A stretch of DNA of 11,835 nt from contig JALSTE010000410.1 in the NCBI GenBank assembly GCA_026983855.1, positions 1 through 11,835 of the forward strand, in the 5' to 3' direction. Position numbers and translations under genes: made by a program. This document shows positions 1 to 7,807 of this stretch, one piece after another. Source of the stretch: Acidimicrobiia bacterium. Its GTDB lineage: Bacteria; Actinomycetota; Acidimicrobiia; Acidimicrobiales; Poriferisodalaceae. Numbering within the stretch: position 1 is the stretch's first letter; every line of letters starts with the position of its first letter. Under the pieces are notes generated by a model. The model made no database searches. It worked only from the letters and a program-made list of their open reading frames with translations, and was not told where the DNA came from.

Positions 1-30
1 TCAACCCCCCGGACTACCCGCCCACCACAA

Positions 31-1002
31 CTACTGACGGGCCCTGATCGCCTCCACCAGGGCGGGTAGCACCTTGTGCGCGTCGCCGATGATGCCGAGG
101 TCGGCCACGCTGAAGATGGGGGCCTCGGGGTCCTTGTTGACGGCGATTATGTGCTTGGAGCCCTTCATACCCACCAGGTGCTGGGTGGCCCCGGAGATAC
201 CGGCGGCCAGGTACACCGTGGGCTTCACGACCTTGCCGGTCTGCCCCACCTGATAGGCGAAGGGGACCCAGCCGGCGTCGACGATGGCCCGGGAGGCTCC
301 CGGGGCCCCGCCCAGCAGCTTCGCCAGTTCCTCGATCACCTGGTAGCGCTCGGCGTCGCCCATTCCCCGACCGCCGGACACCACCACCGCGGCCTCGTCC
401 AGCTGGGGGCCGGAGCGCTCCTCGGCGTGACGATCGACGACCCGGGCCGCACCCACGGCACCGACGTCGGTGGTGACCAGCTCGCTGACGGCGGCGGCTC
501 CGCCACCGGAGGGCTCGGCGTTGAAGGACTTGGGCCGGAAGGTGGCCAGCTTCACCCCGTCGTTGCGGAAGGCGGTGTGCACGTTCTGGGTGCCACCGAA
601 CACCGGTTCCTCCACCACCAGGGTGTCACCGTCCACGACGACGTCCACGTTGTTGGTGAGTACCGGTTGGTCCAGGGCCACCGACAAGCGGGCCAGCACG
701 TCACGACCCTCATAGGTCTGCCCGAAGAAGATGGCGTCGGGGGCCCCGACCGATCCGATGAGACCCTCGATGGCCGCGGCCATGGTCGGGCCCGGCAGTG
801 ATTCCCCCAGGCCTCCGGCGGCGTGGACGGCGGTGGCGCCGTGGGCGCCCAGGGCATCGGCCATGGGGCCGCCCTCGGCACTGGTCACGCACTCCACGGT
901 GTCGGCCAGCTCACGGGCCTTGGAGAGGATCTCCAGGGTGAGTGAGGTCGGTCCACCGTCGGGCGTGGCCTCGGCGTAGACCCAGATCTTCGACAATCCC
1001 AT
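31..1002 (-). CDS. etfA: Electron transfer flavoprotein alpha subunit (EtfA/FixB), 323 aa
   Basis: Large subunit of the ETF heterodimer. ETF accepts electrons from acyl-CoA and related dehydrogenases in the cytosol and passes them to ETF:quinone oxidoreductase; EtfA binds the catalytic FAD. The N-terminal half (about 1-190) is the ETF domain. The C-terminal FAD domain begins near VVVSGGRGMG (206-215) and contains SRAIVDAGW (237-245), QTGK (254-257) and the family signature around 264-289 with GISGATQH (268-275). The length is normal for the family. The open frame continues upstream to 1290 inside etfB, but I chose the ATG at 1002: homology starts there and a GAGGAG ribosome site (1010-1015) lies 7 nt upstream. 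It follows etfB by 11 nt and is surely co-transcribed. Only 30 nt follow the stop, so no terminator can be judged. Family assignment is very secure; the exact dehydrogenase partners are not visible here. Confidence 0.97.
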   Translation of the reverse strand: MGLSKIWVYAEATPDGGPTSLTLEILSKARELADTVECVTSAEGGPMADALGAHGATAVHAAGGLGESLPGPTMAAAIEGLIGSVGAPDAIFFGQTYEGRDVLARLSVALDQPVLTNNVDVVVDGDTLVVEEPVFGGTQNVHTAFRNDGVKLATFRPKSFNAEPSGGGAAAVSELVTTDVGAVGAARVVDRHAEERSGPQLDEAAVVVSGGRGMGDAERYQVIEELAKLLGGAPGASRAIVDAGWVPFAYQVGQTGKVVKPTVYLAAGISGATQHLVGMKGSKHIIAVNKDPEAPIFSVADLGIIGDAHKVLPALVEAIRARQ

Positions 1003-1009
1003 TTTCAGA

Positions 1010-1015
1010 CTCCTC
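1010..1015 (-). promoter_or_regulatory. Ribosome binding site of etfA (GAGGAG)
   Basis: GAGGAG on the minus strand lies 7 nt before the ATG at 1002 and overlaps the last codons of etfB. It decides the etfA start against the much longer open frame that reaches back into etfB. Confidence 0.75.
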
Positions 1016-1793
1016 AGATGACCTTGAGCTCTTCGAGGAAGGCGACGATGCGCTGATAGCCCTCGCCCTCGTCCTCGATGATCTCCCCGGCCTCGCGTGC
1101 TTCGGCCTCGGTCACCGAGACGATCTCCTGGCGGGCCCCGGCCCATCCGACCTGATCGGCGGGAATGCCGAGGTCCGAGATCGTCACCTGGTCGACCGGC
1201 TTCTTCTTGGCGGCCATGATCCCCTTGAAGGAGGGATATCGGGGTTCGACCACCCCGGCGGTCACCGAGACCACGGCGGGCATCGGGCAAACCACGTCGT
1301 CGTAGCCCAGTTCGGTCTGACGTTCGATGTGCAGACCGTCGTCACCGATCTCGATCTTCTTGGCGAACCCCACCGACGGCACGCCCATCACCGCCGCGAT
1401 CTGCTCGGGCACGGTTCCGGTGTAGCCGTCGGAGGACTCCACCCCGGCCAGCACCAGGTCGGGCTCGACCCGGCCGATGGCGGCGGCGAGGACCTTGGCC
1501 GTCCCGAGGGCGTCGGTGCCCGAGAGGGCGTCGTCGCTGATGAGCACGGCGTCGTCGGCCCCCATGGCCAGGGCCGTGCGGAGTCCGCTGACCTCGTTAC
1601 CCGGGGCCATGGACACCAGGGTGACGGTGCCACCACCGGCGGCCTCCACCAGCTGCAGAGCCAGTTCCACCCCGTAGGAGTCGGACTCGTCGAGGATGAG
1701 CTTGCCATCCCTCTTCAGAGTGTTGTCGGTTGGATCCAACTCTCCGGGCAGGGCCGGATCGGGGATCTGCTTCACACAGACGGCGACCTTCAT
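1014..1793 (-). CDS. etfB: Electron transfer flavoprotein beta subunit (EtfB/FixA), 259 aa
   Basis: Small subunit of ETF, expected to bind the structural AMP and to present the recognition loop that docks on partner dehydrogenases. The N-terminus MKVAVCVKQIPDP is typical of EtfB. The stretch at about 120-137 (SSDGYTGTVPEQ) is in the nucleotide-binding position. The recognition-loop signature runs 182-199 (VEPRYPSFKGIMAAKKKP), including the expected lysine-rich end. It lacks the DGDTAQVGP-type sequence I associate with bifurcating ETFs, so a conventional non-bifurcating ETF is likely (inference). A TTG at 1817 would add eight residues, but the ATG at 1793 matches the family start. No strong Shine-Dalgarno or clear promoter is visible in the 133 nt separating it from the divergent lipid kinase gene. 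It is the first gene of the etfB-etfA pair. Confidence 0.97.
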   Translation of the reverse strand: MKVAVCVKQIPDPALPGELDPTDNTLKRDGKLILDESDSYGVELALQLVEAAGGGTVTLVSMAPGNEVSGLRTALAMGADDAVLISDDALSGTDALGTAKVLAAAIGRVEPDLVLAGVESSDGYTGTVPEQIAAVMGVPSVGFAKKIEIGDDGLHIERQTELGYDDVVCPMPAVVSVTAGVVEPRYPSFKGIMAAKKKPVDQVTISDLGIPADQVGWAGARQEIVSVTEAEAREAGEIIEDEGEGYQRIVAFLEELKVI

Positions 1794-1926
1794 GCCCGCG
1801 AGTCTGCCGAATGGCAACCCCCATAGACAAGTTCAGGTGTCCGAAGTCACGGTTAGGACCGAGCCCGGCGACCCGCCCCGACCCGCCTTGTCGCCGTGGG
1901 GAGCCGATTCGGGGGACACTGGTGGG

Positions 1927-2853
1927 GTGAAGGTCCTGTTGCTGGTCAACTCCTCGGCGTCATCGGTGACCGGCCGGGCCAAGGTGCTGATCCGTAAGGC
2001 CCTGTCGGAGCGGCACCAGGTGACCGTGGCCGAGACCAGCCGGAGGGGGCACGCCACCCGACTGGCCCGTGGCGCCGCCGGCGAGGGCACCGATCTGGTG
2101 GTCGTGCTCGGGGGGGACGGCACCCTCAACGAGGCCGCCAACGGCCTGGTCGGCACCGGGTGCGCCATGGCCGCCCTGCCCGGCGGATCCACCAACGTGT
2201 TCGCCCGGACCCTGGGGATCCCCGACGATCCGGTCGAGGCCACGTCCGTCGTCCTCGACGCCGTCGAGGGTGGTCGGATCCGAAGGGTGGGCCTGGGCCG
2301 GGTGAACGGCCGCTACTTCCTGTTCCACTGCGGCCTGGGCTTCGACGCCGCGGTGGTCGAACAGGTGGAGAGACGCTCGGGACTGAAGCGCTACGCCGGT
2401 CACCCCCTGTTCATCTGGGCCGGGCTGACCACCTGGATGCGGCACTACGACCGAACGCGTCCCCACATGAGGGTGCTGAGGCCCGACGGTTCGGACACCG
2501 GCGACCTCTACCTGGCCATAGTCCAGAACACCGATCCCTACACCTATCTGGGCAGTCGACCCCTCAGCCTGGCCCCGGAGGCCACCTTCGACCGGGGCCT
2601 CACCTGCGTGGGGCTGAGATCGATGTCGCTGCGACCGATGCTCTCCGTCGTGTGGTCCCTGGTCCGTGGCGACGGCGGGATCCGCGACCATCCGATGGTG
2701 AGCTACGACACCGACCTGTCCTGTCTCGACGTGGTCGGCCTGGGCCCCTTCCCCTACCAGGTGGACGGCGACCTGGTCGGGGACACCGAGAAGCTGGCCT
2801 TCAACTGGGATCCCGAGTGTCTGGACCTGGTCATACCGCGAACCGGCCTCTGA
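1927..2853 (+). CDS. Diacylglycerol-kinase-family lipid kinase, 308 aa
   Basis: Predicted cytosolic or membrane-associated kinase that phosphorylates diacylglycerol or a related lipid using ATP (DAGK catalytic family: DgkB, YegS, sphingosine kinase-like). The nucleotide-binding motif GGDGTLNE is at 62-69 and the PGGSTN motif with following FARTLGIP at 85-99. A C-terminal beta-domain follows, ending with the QVDGD segment (278-282) usual in this family. The full length is normal. The GTG at 1927 was chosen because the KVLLLVNSSA strand begins there; a GGGGGA stretch 10 nt upstream may serve as a weak ribosome site. It is divergent from etfB and convergent with the phosphodiesterase gene, with 12 nt between stops. 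Substrate cannot be told from sequence. As I recall, a lipid kinase of this type also lies next to whiB1 in some Corynebacteriales, so the neighbourhood may be conserved. Confidence 0.92.
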   Translation: MKVLLLVNSSASSVTGRAKVLIRKALSERHQVTVAETSRRGHATRLARGAAGEGTDLVVVLGGDGTLNEAANGLVGTGCAMAALPGGSTNVFARTLGIPDDPVEATSVVLDAVEGGRIRRVGLGRVNGRYFLFHCGLGFDAAVVEQVERRSGLKRYAGHPLFIWAGLTTWMRHYDRTRPHMRVLRPDGSDTGDLYLAIVQNTDPYTYLGSRPLSLAPEATFDRGLTCVGLRSMSLRPMLSVVWSLVRGDGGIRDHPMVSYDTDLSCLDVVGLGPFPYQVDGDLVGDTEKLAFNWDPECLDLVIPRTGL

Positions 2854-2865
2854 AACACCCGGGGA

Positions 2866-3555
2866 TCAGTCGGGCCGGGCCTCCAGAACCCGGCGGGTGG
2901 TGTCGGGCCGGTTGGTGACGATGGCGTCAACCCCCAGCCCCGCCAGGCGGCGGATCTCCTCCTCCTCGTCCACCGTCCACACATTGACCCTCAACCCCGC
3001 CTCCCGGGCCCGGGCCATGAAGTCGGCGTCGACCTGGGACCAGTGGGGGTGGATGGCCCCGTGGCCGTGCCGGGCGCAGGTGTCGAGGAGTCGCTGCGGT
3101 TCCCCCTCGAAGGTCAGCCAGGCCGTCGCCGACTCCGGTTCGGATTCCCGTACCCGATCCACGATCAGCAGGTCGAACGAGGAGATCAGGACGTCGTCGC
3201 CAATCCCCGCCTCCCGCCGCTCCCGCAGGGTCGCCACCACCCCCTCGGCCAGTTCCCGGGAGTCGGAGGGGGACGCCCCGGGCTTGATCTCGATCTGGGC
3301 CAGGACGCCCCGGCAGGCGTCGAGGGTGTCCCCCAGGGTGGGGACCGATGAGGGCAGTGCCTCCCGGGGGGTGGCCGATATGACCCGCCCATCGGGGAGT
3401 TCGGCGTCATGGTGGATGACCAGCCAACCGTCCTGCGACCTGCGGACGTCGAACTCGATGCCGTCGGCCCCCATTTCCACCGCCAGGGCGTAGGCCTCCA
3501 GGGTGTTCTCGGGCCGGTAGGCCGACGCCCCCCGGTGGGCCAGAACATCGACCAT
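2866..3555 (-). CDS. Glycerophosphodiester phosphodiesterase (GDPD/UgpQ-like), 229 aa
   Basis: Predicted hydrolase cleaving glycerophosphodiesters (deacylated phospholipids) to glycerol 3-phosphate and an alcohol. The TIM-barrel catalytic residues are visible: H7-R8 in LAHRGAS, E16-N17-T18, E34 and D36 in GIEFDV, H49-D50 in VIHHD, E89/K91 in QIEIKPG, and the C-terminal NVWTVD (191-196) and IVTNRPD (212-218) segments. No signal peptide is seen, so it probably acts in the cytosol. The frame is open further upstream, but the ATG at 3555 directly precedes the first catalytic motif and has a strong GGAGGGAGGA ribosome site a few nt upstream. The neighbouring convergent lipid kinase suggests a shared role in lipid recycling, though they are not in one operon. 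A metal-dependent GDPD is the secure call; substrate preference is unknown. Confidence 0.95.
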   Translation of the reverse strand: MVDVLAHRGASAYRPENTLEAYALAVEMGADGIEFDVRRSQDGWLVIHHDAELPDGRVISATPREALPSSVPTLGDTLDACRGVLAQIEIKPGASPSDSRELAEGVVATLRERREAGIGDDVLISSFDLLIVDRVRESEPESATAWLTFEGEPQRLLDTCARHGHGAIHPHWSQVDADFMARAREAGLRVNVWTVDEEEEIRRLAGLGVDAIVTNRPDTTRRVLEARPD

Positions 3556-3640
3556 CGGTCCTCCCTCCGGCCCCTGGCGGGCCCCCTGCGGTACGCCCCC
3601 GATCATGCCAGTACCGGTCCCGAATCGCCATGGGACGCCC

Positions 3641-3658
3641 TGTCCACTATTTGGGACA
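3641..3658. promoter_or_regulatory. Inverted repeat TGTCC-N8-GGACA upstream of GDPD
   Basis: A 5-bp perfect inverted repeat with an 8-nt A/T-rich spacer lies about 85-100 nt upstream of the GDPD start. It is in a stretch that carries other GGGAC/GTCC words. It could be an operator for a dimeric regulator; the short arms make chance occurrence possible. Confidence 0.25.
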
Positions 3659-3789
3659 TGGTGGCCTGCCGTTCGGACCCGAGGGCGCGGCCCCTGCGGG
3701 GCCCCGGCGGGTGAGAAGGCAACCGTACAAACCACACCCTTGTCACGTAGCGAAAACCCCAGGTCAGAGCACCATTAGGGACCGAACTC

Positions 3790-3818
3790 TTGTCCGAACC
3801 AATAGCCGTTGCTAATCT
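3790..3818 (+). promoter_or_regulatory. Candidate sigA-type promoter of whiB
   Basis: TTGTCC (3790-3795), a 17-nt spacer and TAATCT (3813-3818, a TANNNT box) form a plausible housekeeping promoter. Transcription would start near 3825 and give a leader of about 140 nt before the GTG at 3964. Confidence 0.4.
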
Positions 3819-3880
3819 GCACACCCGCTGCAGGAATCTCGTCCCCCGAGCCGACGAAGCCTCTCGGGACACTGTGCAGA

Positions 3881-3901
3881 ACGGATCTGAGCCAGATCCG
3901 T
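3881..3901 (+). promoter_or_regulatory. Hairpin 1 in the whiB leader
   Basis: ACGGATCT and AGATCCGT form a perfect 8-bp stem around a 5-nt loop (3889-3893). There is no following T-run, so it is not a classical terminator. It would lie in the 5' leader of whiB mRNA. Confidence 0.5.
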
Positions 3902-3920
3902 GGGACTTGTACGGGAAGTA

Positions 3921-3940
3921 CCGGGGAAGACATTTCCCGG
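3921..3940 (+). promoter_or_regulatory. Hairpin 2 in the whiB leader, just upstream of the ribosome site
   Basis: CCGGGGAA pairs with TTTCCCGG (8 pairs, one G-U) around a GACA loop. It ends 13 nt before the GGAGGT ribosome site. The GGG at its 3' side could alternatively pair with CCC at about 3949-3951, giving a competing fold close to the ribosome site. Confidence 0.5.
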
Positions 3941-3953
3941 GGCTTCGACCCAT

Positions 3954-3959
3954 GGAGGT
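3954..3959 (+). promoter_or_regulatory. Ribosome binding site of whiB (GGAGGT)
   Basis: A near-perfect Shine-Dalgarno sequence 4 nt before the GTG at 3964. It supports that start over the ATG at 3952 (no ribosome site) and over the longer in-frame extensions. Confidence 0.7.
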
Positions 3960-3963
3960 CACC

Positions 3964-4242
3964 GTGGTCAAGAATGCGAGCATGCTCCTGGAGAGCAACT
4001 TCTGGCGCGACAGGGCGGCTTGTCGGGACACCGATCCCGACCTCTTCTTCCCGGTGGGCACCACCGGGCTGGCCCTGGACCAGATAGCCGCCGCCAAGGC
4101 GGTCTGTCAGGAGTGCAACGCCATCGAGTTGTGCCTGGAGTTCGCCCTGGCCACCAACCAGGACTCCGGGGTCTGGGGCGGAACCTCGGAGGAGGAGCGT
4201 CGCTCCATCCGAAGGGCCCGGCGGCGGCGGCAGGCCTGCTGA
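3964..4242 (+). CDS. whiB1: WhiB1-type iron-sulfur transcriptional regulator, 92 aa
   Basis: WhiB-like proteins are actinobacteria-specific small regulators that carry a 4Fe-4S cluster and usually act bound to region 4 of the principal sigma factor. The four cluster cysteines are C20, C48, C51 and C57 (C-x27-C-x2-C-x5-C). This is the same spacing as M. tuberculosis WhiB1 as I know it. The LFFP motif (27-30) and GVWGG turn (69-73), both used for sigma contact, are intact and a basic tail (RRARRRR) for DNA contact follows. An extra cysteine is the last residue, C92. The GTG start at 3964 is fixed by GGAGGT; an ATG at 3982 would give 86 aa. WhiB1-type rather than WhiB2/3/7 is inferred from cysteine spacing, tail and proximity to pdtaS. 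Its cluster probably responds to nitric oxide or oxygen, by analogy only. Confidence 0.9.
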   Translation: MVKNASMLLESNFWRDRAACRDTDPDLFFPVGTTGLALDQIAAAKAVCQECNAIELCLEFALATNQDSGVWGGTSEEERRSIRRARRRRQAC

Positions 4243-4268
4243 TTCCCTTCCCACCCCCGGTCAGGGGC

Positions 4269-4274
4269 TAGATT
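4269..4274 (+). promoter_or_regulatory. Candidate -10 box TAGATT for a leaderless MBL transcript
   Basis: TAGATT (TANNNT) lies 6 nt before the ATG at 4281, which would place the transcription start on or next to the start codon. No Shine-Dalgarno and no good -35 are visible. Read-through from whiB, 38 nt upstream, is also possible. Confidence 0.4.
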
Positions 4275-4280
4275 CCCACC

Positions 4281-5234
<954 letters not shown>

Positions 5235-5324
5235 GCCGCCGCAACGGGGCAAGGGCGTCAGTCACCCAGTTCTCGATGATGGCGTCCCTCGCGGTCTGAG
5301 CCGCCGCACCCGGGGGGAGGGCCG

Positions 5325-6812
5325 TCAATCCCCGGCGTGCTGGCCGGGAACGCGGACCACGGCCACCGTACCCACCCCGGCCGGACCCGGACCCAGCTCG
5401 ATGGAGCCCTGCAGTTCCGAGGTGACCAGGGTGTGCACGATCGAGGTGCCCAGACCGGTGACGGTCTCGAGGTTGAACCCCTCGGGCAGCCCGGCACCGT
5501 CGTCGATGATCCTCATCTCGATGCCCTCGTCGGCCGATCCCGACAGTGAGATCTCCACCGTGCCCACGAAGCCCTCCCCGTCCAGGGGGCGGTCCCGGGG
5601 AAAGGCGTGGTCCACCACGTTCTGCAGCAGCTCGTTCAGCACCACCGCCAGGGGGGTGACGATCACCGAGGGAACCAGACCCACGTCGCCGGTCGCCACG
5701 AAGCGGATGGGGCGCTCCGGCGACATCAGGCCCTCCTGGACCATGAGGATGAGTTGATCGGCGACGTCGGCCAGGGACACCGCCTCCCCCGCCTCGTGGG
5801 CCAGGGTCTCGTGCACCAGGGAGATGGCCCGGATCCGCCTCACCGACTCGTCGATGGCGTGCTTGGCCTCGGGACTGTCGAGTCTCCTGCCCTGGAGCCT
5901 CAGCAGCGATGAGATGGTCTGGAGATTGTTCTTGACCCGGTGGTGGATCTCCCGGATGGTGGCGTCCTTGGAGATCAGCAGACGGTCCCGGCGGCGCAGC
6001 TCGGTGACGTCGCGCATCAGCACCAGGGCCCCGGGGGGACCAACGGCGTCGGTCAGGGGAACGGCCACCAGCTGCACGGTGATGGCGTCCCTCTCGATCT
6101 CGGTGCTGGCCGGAACGTGGGAGCGCATGGCACTGCGAACTATGGGCTGGGACAGGCCGAGCTGGCTGAGACGCCGCCCCACCACGTTCCCCTGGACCCT
6201 GATGCGGTGCAGGGTGGAGAGGGCGTTCGGGGAGGCGTAGCGGATGCGGGCCTGTTCGTCGACCACCAGGGCCCCGTCCCCCAGCCGGGGCAGCTCCTCG
6301 GGGTCGAAGTCCTGATGACGGAAGGGGAACAGACCGGCGGCGATCATGCGGGCGAAACGCTGAAACACCTCCATGTAGGTGCGTTCGAGTTCCCCCGGTC
6401 TTCGCATCTTGTCGAAATCGGGTGCCGCCTCACGGCTCATCACCCCGATCTGACGACCCTGGTACTTGATGGGTACACACCAGACCCGGGCCCGACGGTT
6501 CCCCGATCCGGTGAGGCCGATCTCCCCCTCGACTATGCGTCCCAACCGGAACGCCCGGGCCACCAGGGGTCGCTCCACCTCGTCCACCACCCGGGCCACC
6601 TGGTCGTCGGGGTAGATGGTCTGGCTGGTCGAGGGTCGGACCTGGGCCGCGATTATGAAACGACCCGGTTCGGGGGTGGGGGCGAACATGAGCAGGTCGG
6701 CGAAGGACACGTCGGCCAGTAGGTCCCACCAGGCGGCCAGGCTCTGCAGGTGCTCGAGCTCGGCCTCGGTCAGATCCGATCCCCGGCTGGTCATCTCGGC
6801 GAGATTCGACAT
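5325..6812 (-). CDS. pdtaS: PdtaS-like cytosolic sensor histidine kinase (GAF-PAS-HisKA_2-HATPase), 495 aa
   Basis: Histidine kinase closely resembling M. tuberculosis PdtaS (Rv3220c) over its whole length. It is soluble: no membrane segment. The N-terminal GAF-like domain covers about 15-165, a PAS domain about 175-275, and the HisKA_2 dimerisation segment has the phospho-acceptor H-box REIHHRVKNNLQT (287-299; H290 or H291). The ATPase domain has the N-box NELLQNVVDHAF (393-404), DDGAGLP (437-443) and GLGTSIVH (453-460). In the known system it phosphorylates PdtaR, an ANTAR response regulator that binds RNA to prevent termination; no such gene is in this window. The frame extends upstream, but I chose the ATG at 6812: homology begins near residue 15 and a TACCGT box 8 nt upstream suggests a leaderless mRNA. 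In mycobacteria it neighbours whiB1; here an MBL gene lies between. The input signal is unknown. Confidence 0.93.
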   Translation of the reverse strand: MSNLAEMTSRGSDLTEAELEHLQSLAAWWDLLADVSFADLLMFAPTPEPGRFIIAAQVRPSTSQTIYPDDQVARVVDEVERPLVARAFRLGRIVEGEIGLTGSGNRRARVWCVPIKYQGRQIGVMSREAAPDFDKMRRPGELERTYMEVFQRFARMIAAGLFPFRHQDFDPEELPRLGDGALVVDEQARIRYASPNALSTLHRIRVQGNVVGRRLSQLGLSQPIVRSAMRSHVPASTEIERDAITVQLVAVPLTDAVGPPGALVLMRDVTELRRRDRLLISKDATIREIHHRVKNNLQTISSLLRLQGRRLDSPEAKHAIDESVRRIRAISLVHETLAHEAGEAVSLADVADQLILMVQEGLMSPERPIRFVATGDVGLVPSVIVTPLAVVLNELLQNVVDHAFPRDRPLDGEGFVGTVEISLSGSADEGIEMRIIDDGAGLPEGFNLETVTGLGTSIVHTLVTSELQGSIELGPGPAGVGTVAVVRVPGQHAGD

Positions 6813-6820
6813 CGCCGCGG

Positions 6821-6826
6821 ACGGTA
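6821..6826 (-). promoter_or_regulatory. Candidate -10 box TACCGT of pdtaS
   Basis: TACCGT (TANNNT) on the minus strand is 8 nt before the ATG at 6812, consistent with a leaderless transcript. The -35 position falls at the start of the 19-bp repeat array. Confidence 0.35.
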
Positions 6827-6844
6827 CCAGGCCCGCCGCCCTTC

Positions 6845-6919
6845 CCCACCAGGCTGTTCCGGCCCCACCAGGCTGAACCGGTCCCACCAGGCTGTTCCGG
6901 CCCCACCGGGCTGTTCGGC
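6845..6919. repeat. Four tandem 19-bp repeats between two divergent promoters
   Basis: Consensus CCCACCAGGCTGTTCCGGC. Units start at 6845, 6864, 6883 and 6902. Units 1 and 3 are identical, unit 2 has three changes (TT to AA, final C to T), and unit 4 is 18 nt with one change and one deletion. A degenerate partial fifth unit may follow at 6920. The array fills the space between the candidate -10 boxes of pdtaS (minus) and the thioesterase-like gene (plus), and abuts or overlaps both -35 positions. Likely a cluster of regulator binding sites, though simple slippage-derived repeats are possible. Confidence 0.9.
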
Positions 6920-6938
6920 CCCGCCACCGGGACTTCGC

Positions 6939-6944
6939 TAGCTT
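6939..6944 (+). promoter_or_regulatory. Candidate -10 box TAGCTT of the thioesterase-like gene
   Basis: TAGCTT (TANNNT) lies 8 nt before the ATG at 6953, with no Shine-Dalgarno visible, suggesting a leaderless mRNA. The -35 position would fall at the end of the 19-bp repeat array. Confidence 0.4.
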
Positions 6945-6952
6945 CTGGCCCG

Positions 6953-7807
6953 ATGGATCCCCACCTGTTCCGAATCGAGGGCTCGACGGCCATTCCCTCC
7001 CAGTGGACGCGGGGCCCCTGGGATCCCGAGTTCCAGCACGGGGGGCCGATCTCGGCCCTGGCCGCCCACCTGGCCGAGTCCGCTCCCGGGCCCGAGCCCT
7101 CCCAGGTGGTCCGCCTCACCGTGGAGCTGCTGCGACCCCTCCCCCTGGCCCCCATGGACTTCGGTATCGACTGGGTCAAGAGGGGACGGAACGTGGCCCT
7201 GGCCGATGTGAGGTTCTCGACCCCCGGGCGCTTGCTGGCCCGGGCCACCGTGCTCAGGATCCGGACCACCGACCTTCCGGTGCCCGATACCGCCGTCGAC
7301 CGCGGGGTACCCGACCACCACCGGGGGACCCCGGTGCAGCGGCCGGGGGGATGGGGGTTCGACTCCGAATTGGTGACCTATCACCGCCAAGGGGTGGAGC
7401 ACCGCATGGTGACGGGCGGCTTCCACGAACCCGGTGACGCCGTGGACTGGGTCCGCCTGAGGGTTCCCCTGGTGGAGGGCCGGGAGAACTCCCCCCTGGT
7501 GAAGCTGGTGGCGGCGGCCGACTTCGGCAACGGGATCAGTTGGCGCCTGCATCCCGACGAGGGGTGGCGTTTCCTGAACCCCGACCTGACGGTCTACGTC
7601 CACCGGCTCCCGAAGGGCGACTGGGTCCGGCTCCAGGCCACCACCTCGGCCCACGGCCACGGCATCGGGATGGCCGAGAGTCTCCTGTCCGACGAGGAGG
7701 GACCGCTGGGACGGGCCCTGCAGAGCCTCCTGATCGACCGGGATCAGCCGACCGGCGGTCACGCCGGTCGGCGTCCCCCGACGGGTGGAACCGGTTCACC
7801 CCAGTAG
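6953..7807 (+). CDS. Thioesterase-family protein with double hot-dog fold (TesB/4HBT-like), 284 aa
   Basis: Probable acyl-CoA thioesterase-like protein. The N-terminal hot-dog has QHGGPISALAAHL (28-40), where HGG sits at the start of the central helix, followed by RLTVELLRPLPL (54-65), the usual beta-strand pattern. A second hot-dog covers roughly 145-265 with AAADFGNGIS, as in TesB-like tandem hot-dog proteins. The last ~15 residues (from about 270, glycine/proline-rich) look like a non-conserved tail, and part is encoded by a 19-bp repeat that recurs in the neighbouring gene. The start ATG has a TANNNT box 8 nt upstream. Its 3' end overlaps the convergent ATPase gene by 12 nt. With etfAB in the window, a role in acyl-CoA or fatty acid metabolism is possible, but substrate and even activity are inferred from fold only. 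Confidence 0.82.
   Translation: MDPHLFRIEGSTAIPSQWTRGPWDPEFQHGGPISALAAHLAESAPGPEPSQVVRLTVELLRPLPLAPMDFGIDWVKRGRNVALADVRFSTPGRLLARATVLRIRTTDLPVPDTAVDRGVPDHHRGTPVQRPGGWGFDSELVTYHRQGVEHRMVTGGFHEPGDAVDWVRLRVPLVEGRENSPLVKLVAAADFGNGISWRLHPDEGWRFLNPDLTVYVHRLPKGDWVRLQATTSAHGHGIGMAESLLSDEEGPLGRALQSLLIDRDQPTGGHAGRRPPTGGTGSPQ

Larger units (their letters stand above)
3556..3963. other. 408-nt non-coding region between GDPD and whiB: divergent promoters and structured leader
   Basis: No gene is supported here. It holds the upstream region of the GDPD gene (minus strand), an inverted repeat near 3641-3658, a GC-rich hairpin without a T-run at 3689-3703, a candidate whiB promoter at 3790-3818, and two good hairpins at 3881-3901 and 3921-3940. 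The whiB frame stays open back to a TTG at 3790, so an N-terminally extended WhiB cannot be excluded. The extension does not resemble a WhiB domain and the ribosome site favours 3964. Confidence 0.6.

Noticed and set aside
76..801. Plus-strand open frame of 241 codons opposite etfA
   Set aside because: It is the antisense of a certain etfA gene. The Gly/His/Val-rich composition is that of a GC-rich shadow frame and there is no ribosome site or family resemblance.
1003..1290. N-terminal extension of EtfA into etfB
   Set aside because: The added residues are Arg/Gly-rich, unrelated to ETF, and a good GAGGAG site precedes the ATG at 1002.
942..1826. Plus-strand open frame of 294 codons opposite etfB
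   Set aside because: Antisense to etfB, His/Gly/Asp-rich shadow composition, no recognisable domain.
3689..3703. GGCCCC-TGC-GGGGCC hairpin as a terminator
   Set aside because: Six-pair GC stem but no T-run on either strand, and it lies upstream of both flanking genes rather than after a gene end.
3790..3963. N-terminally extended WhiB (150 aa) starting at TTG 3790
   Set aside because: The TTG coincides with the presumed -35 box, the extension has no WhiB similarity, and GGAGGT supports GTG 3964. Left open as a minor isoform.
6845..6925. CRISPR array or plasmid-type iterons
   Set aside because: The repeats are directly tandem with no spacers and no cas or rep gene is near; they sit between two divergent promoters.
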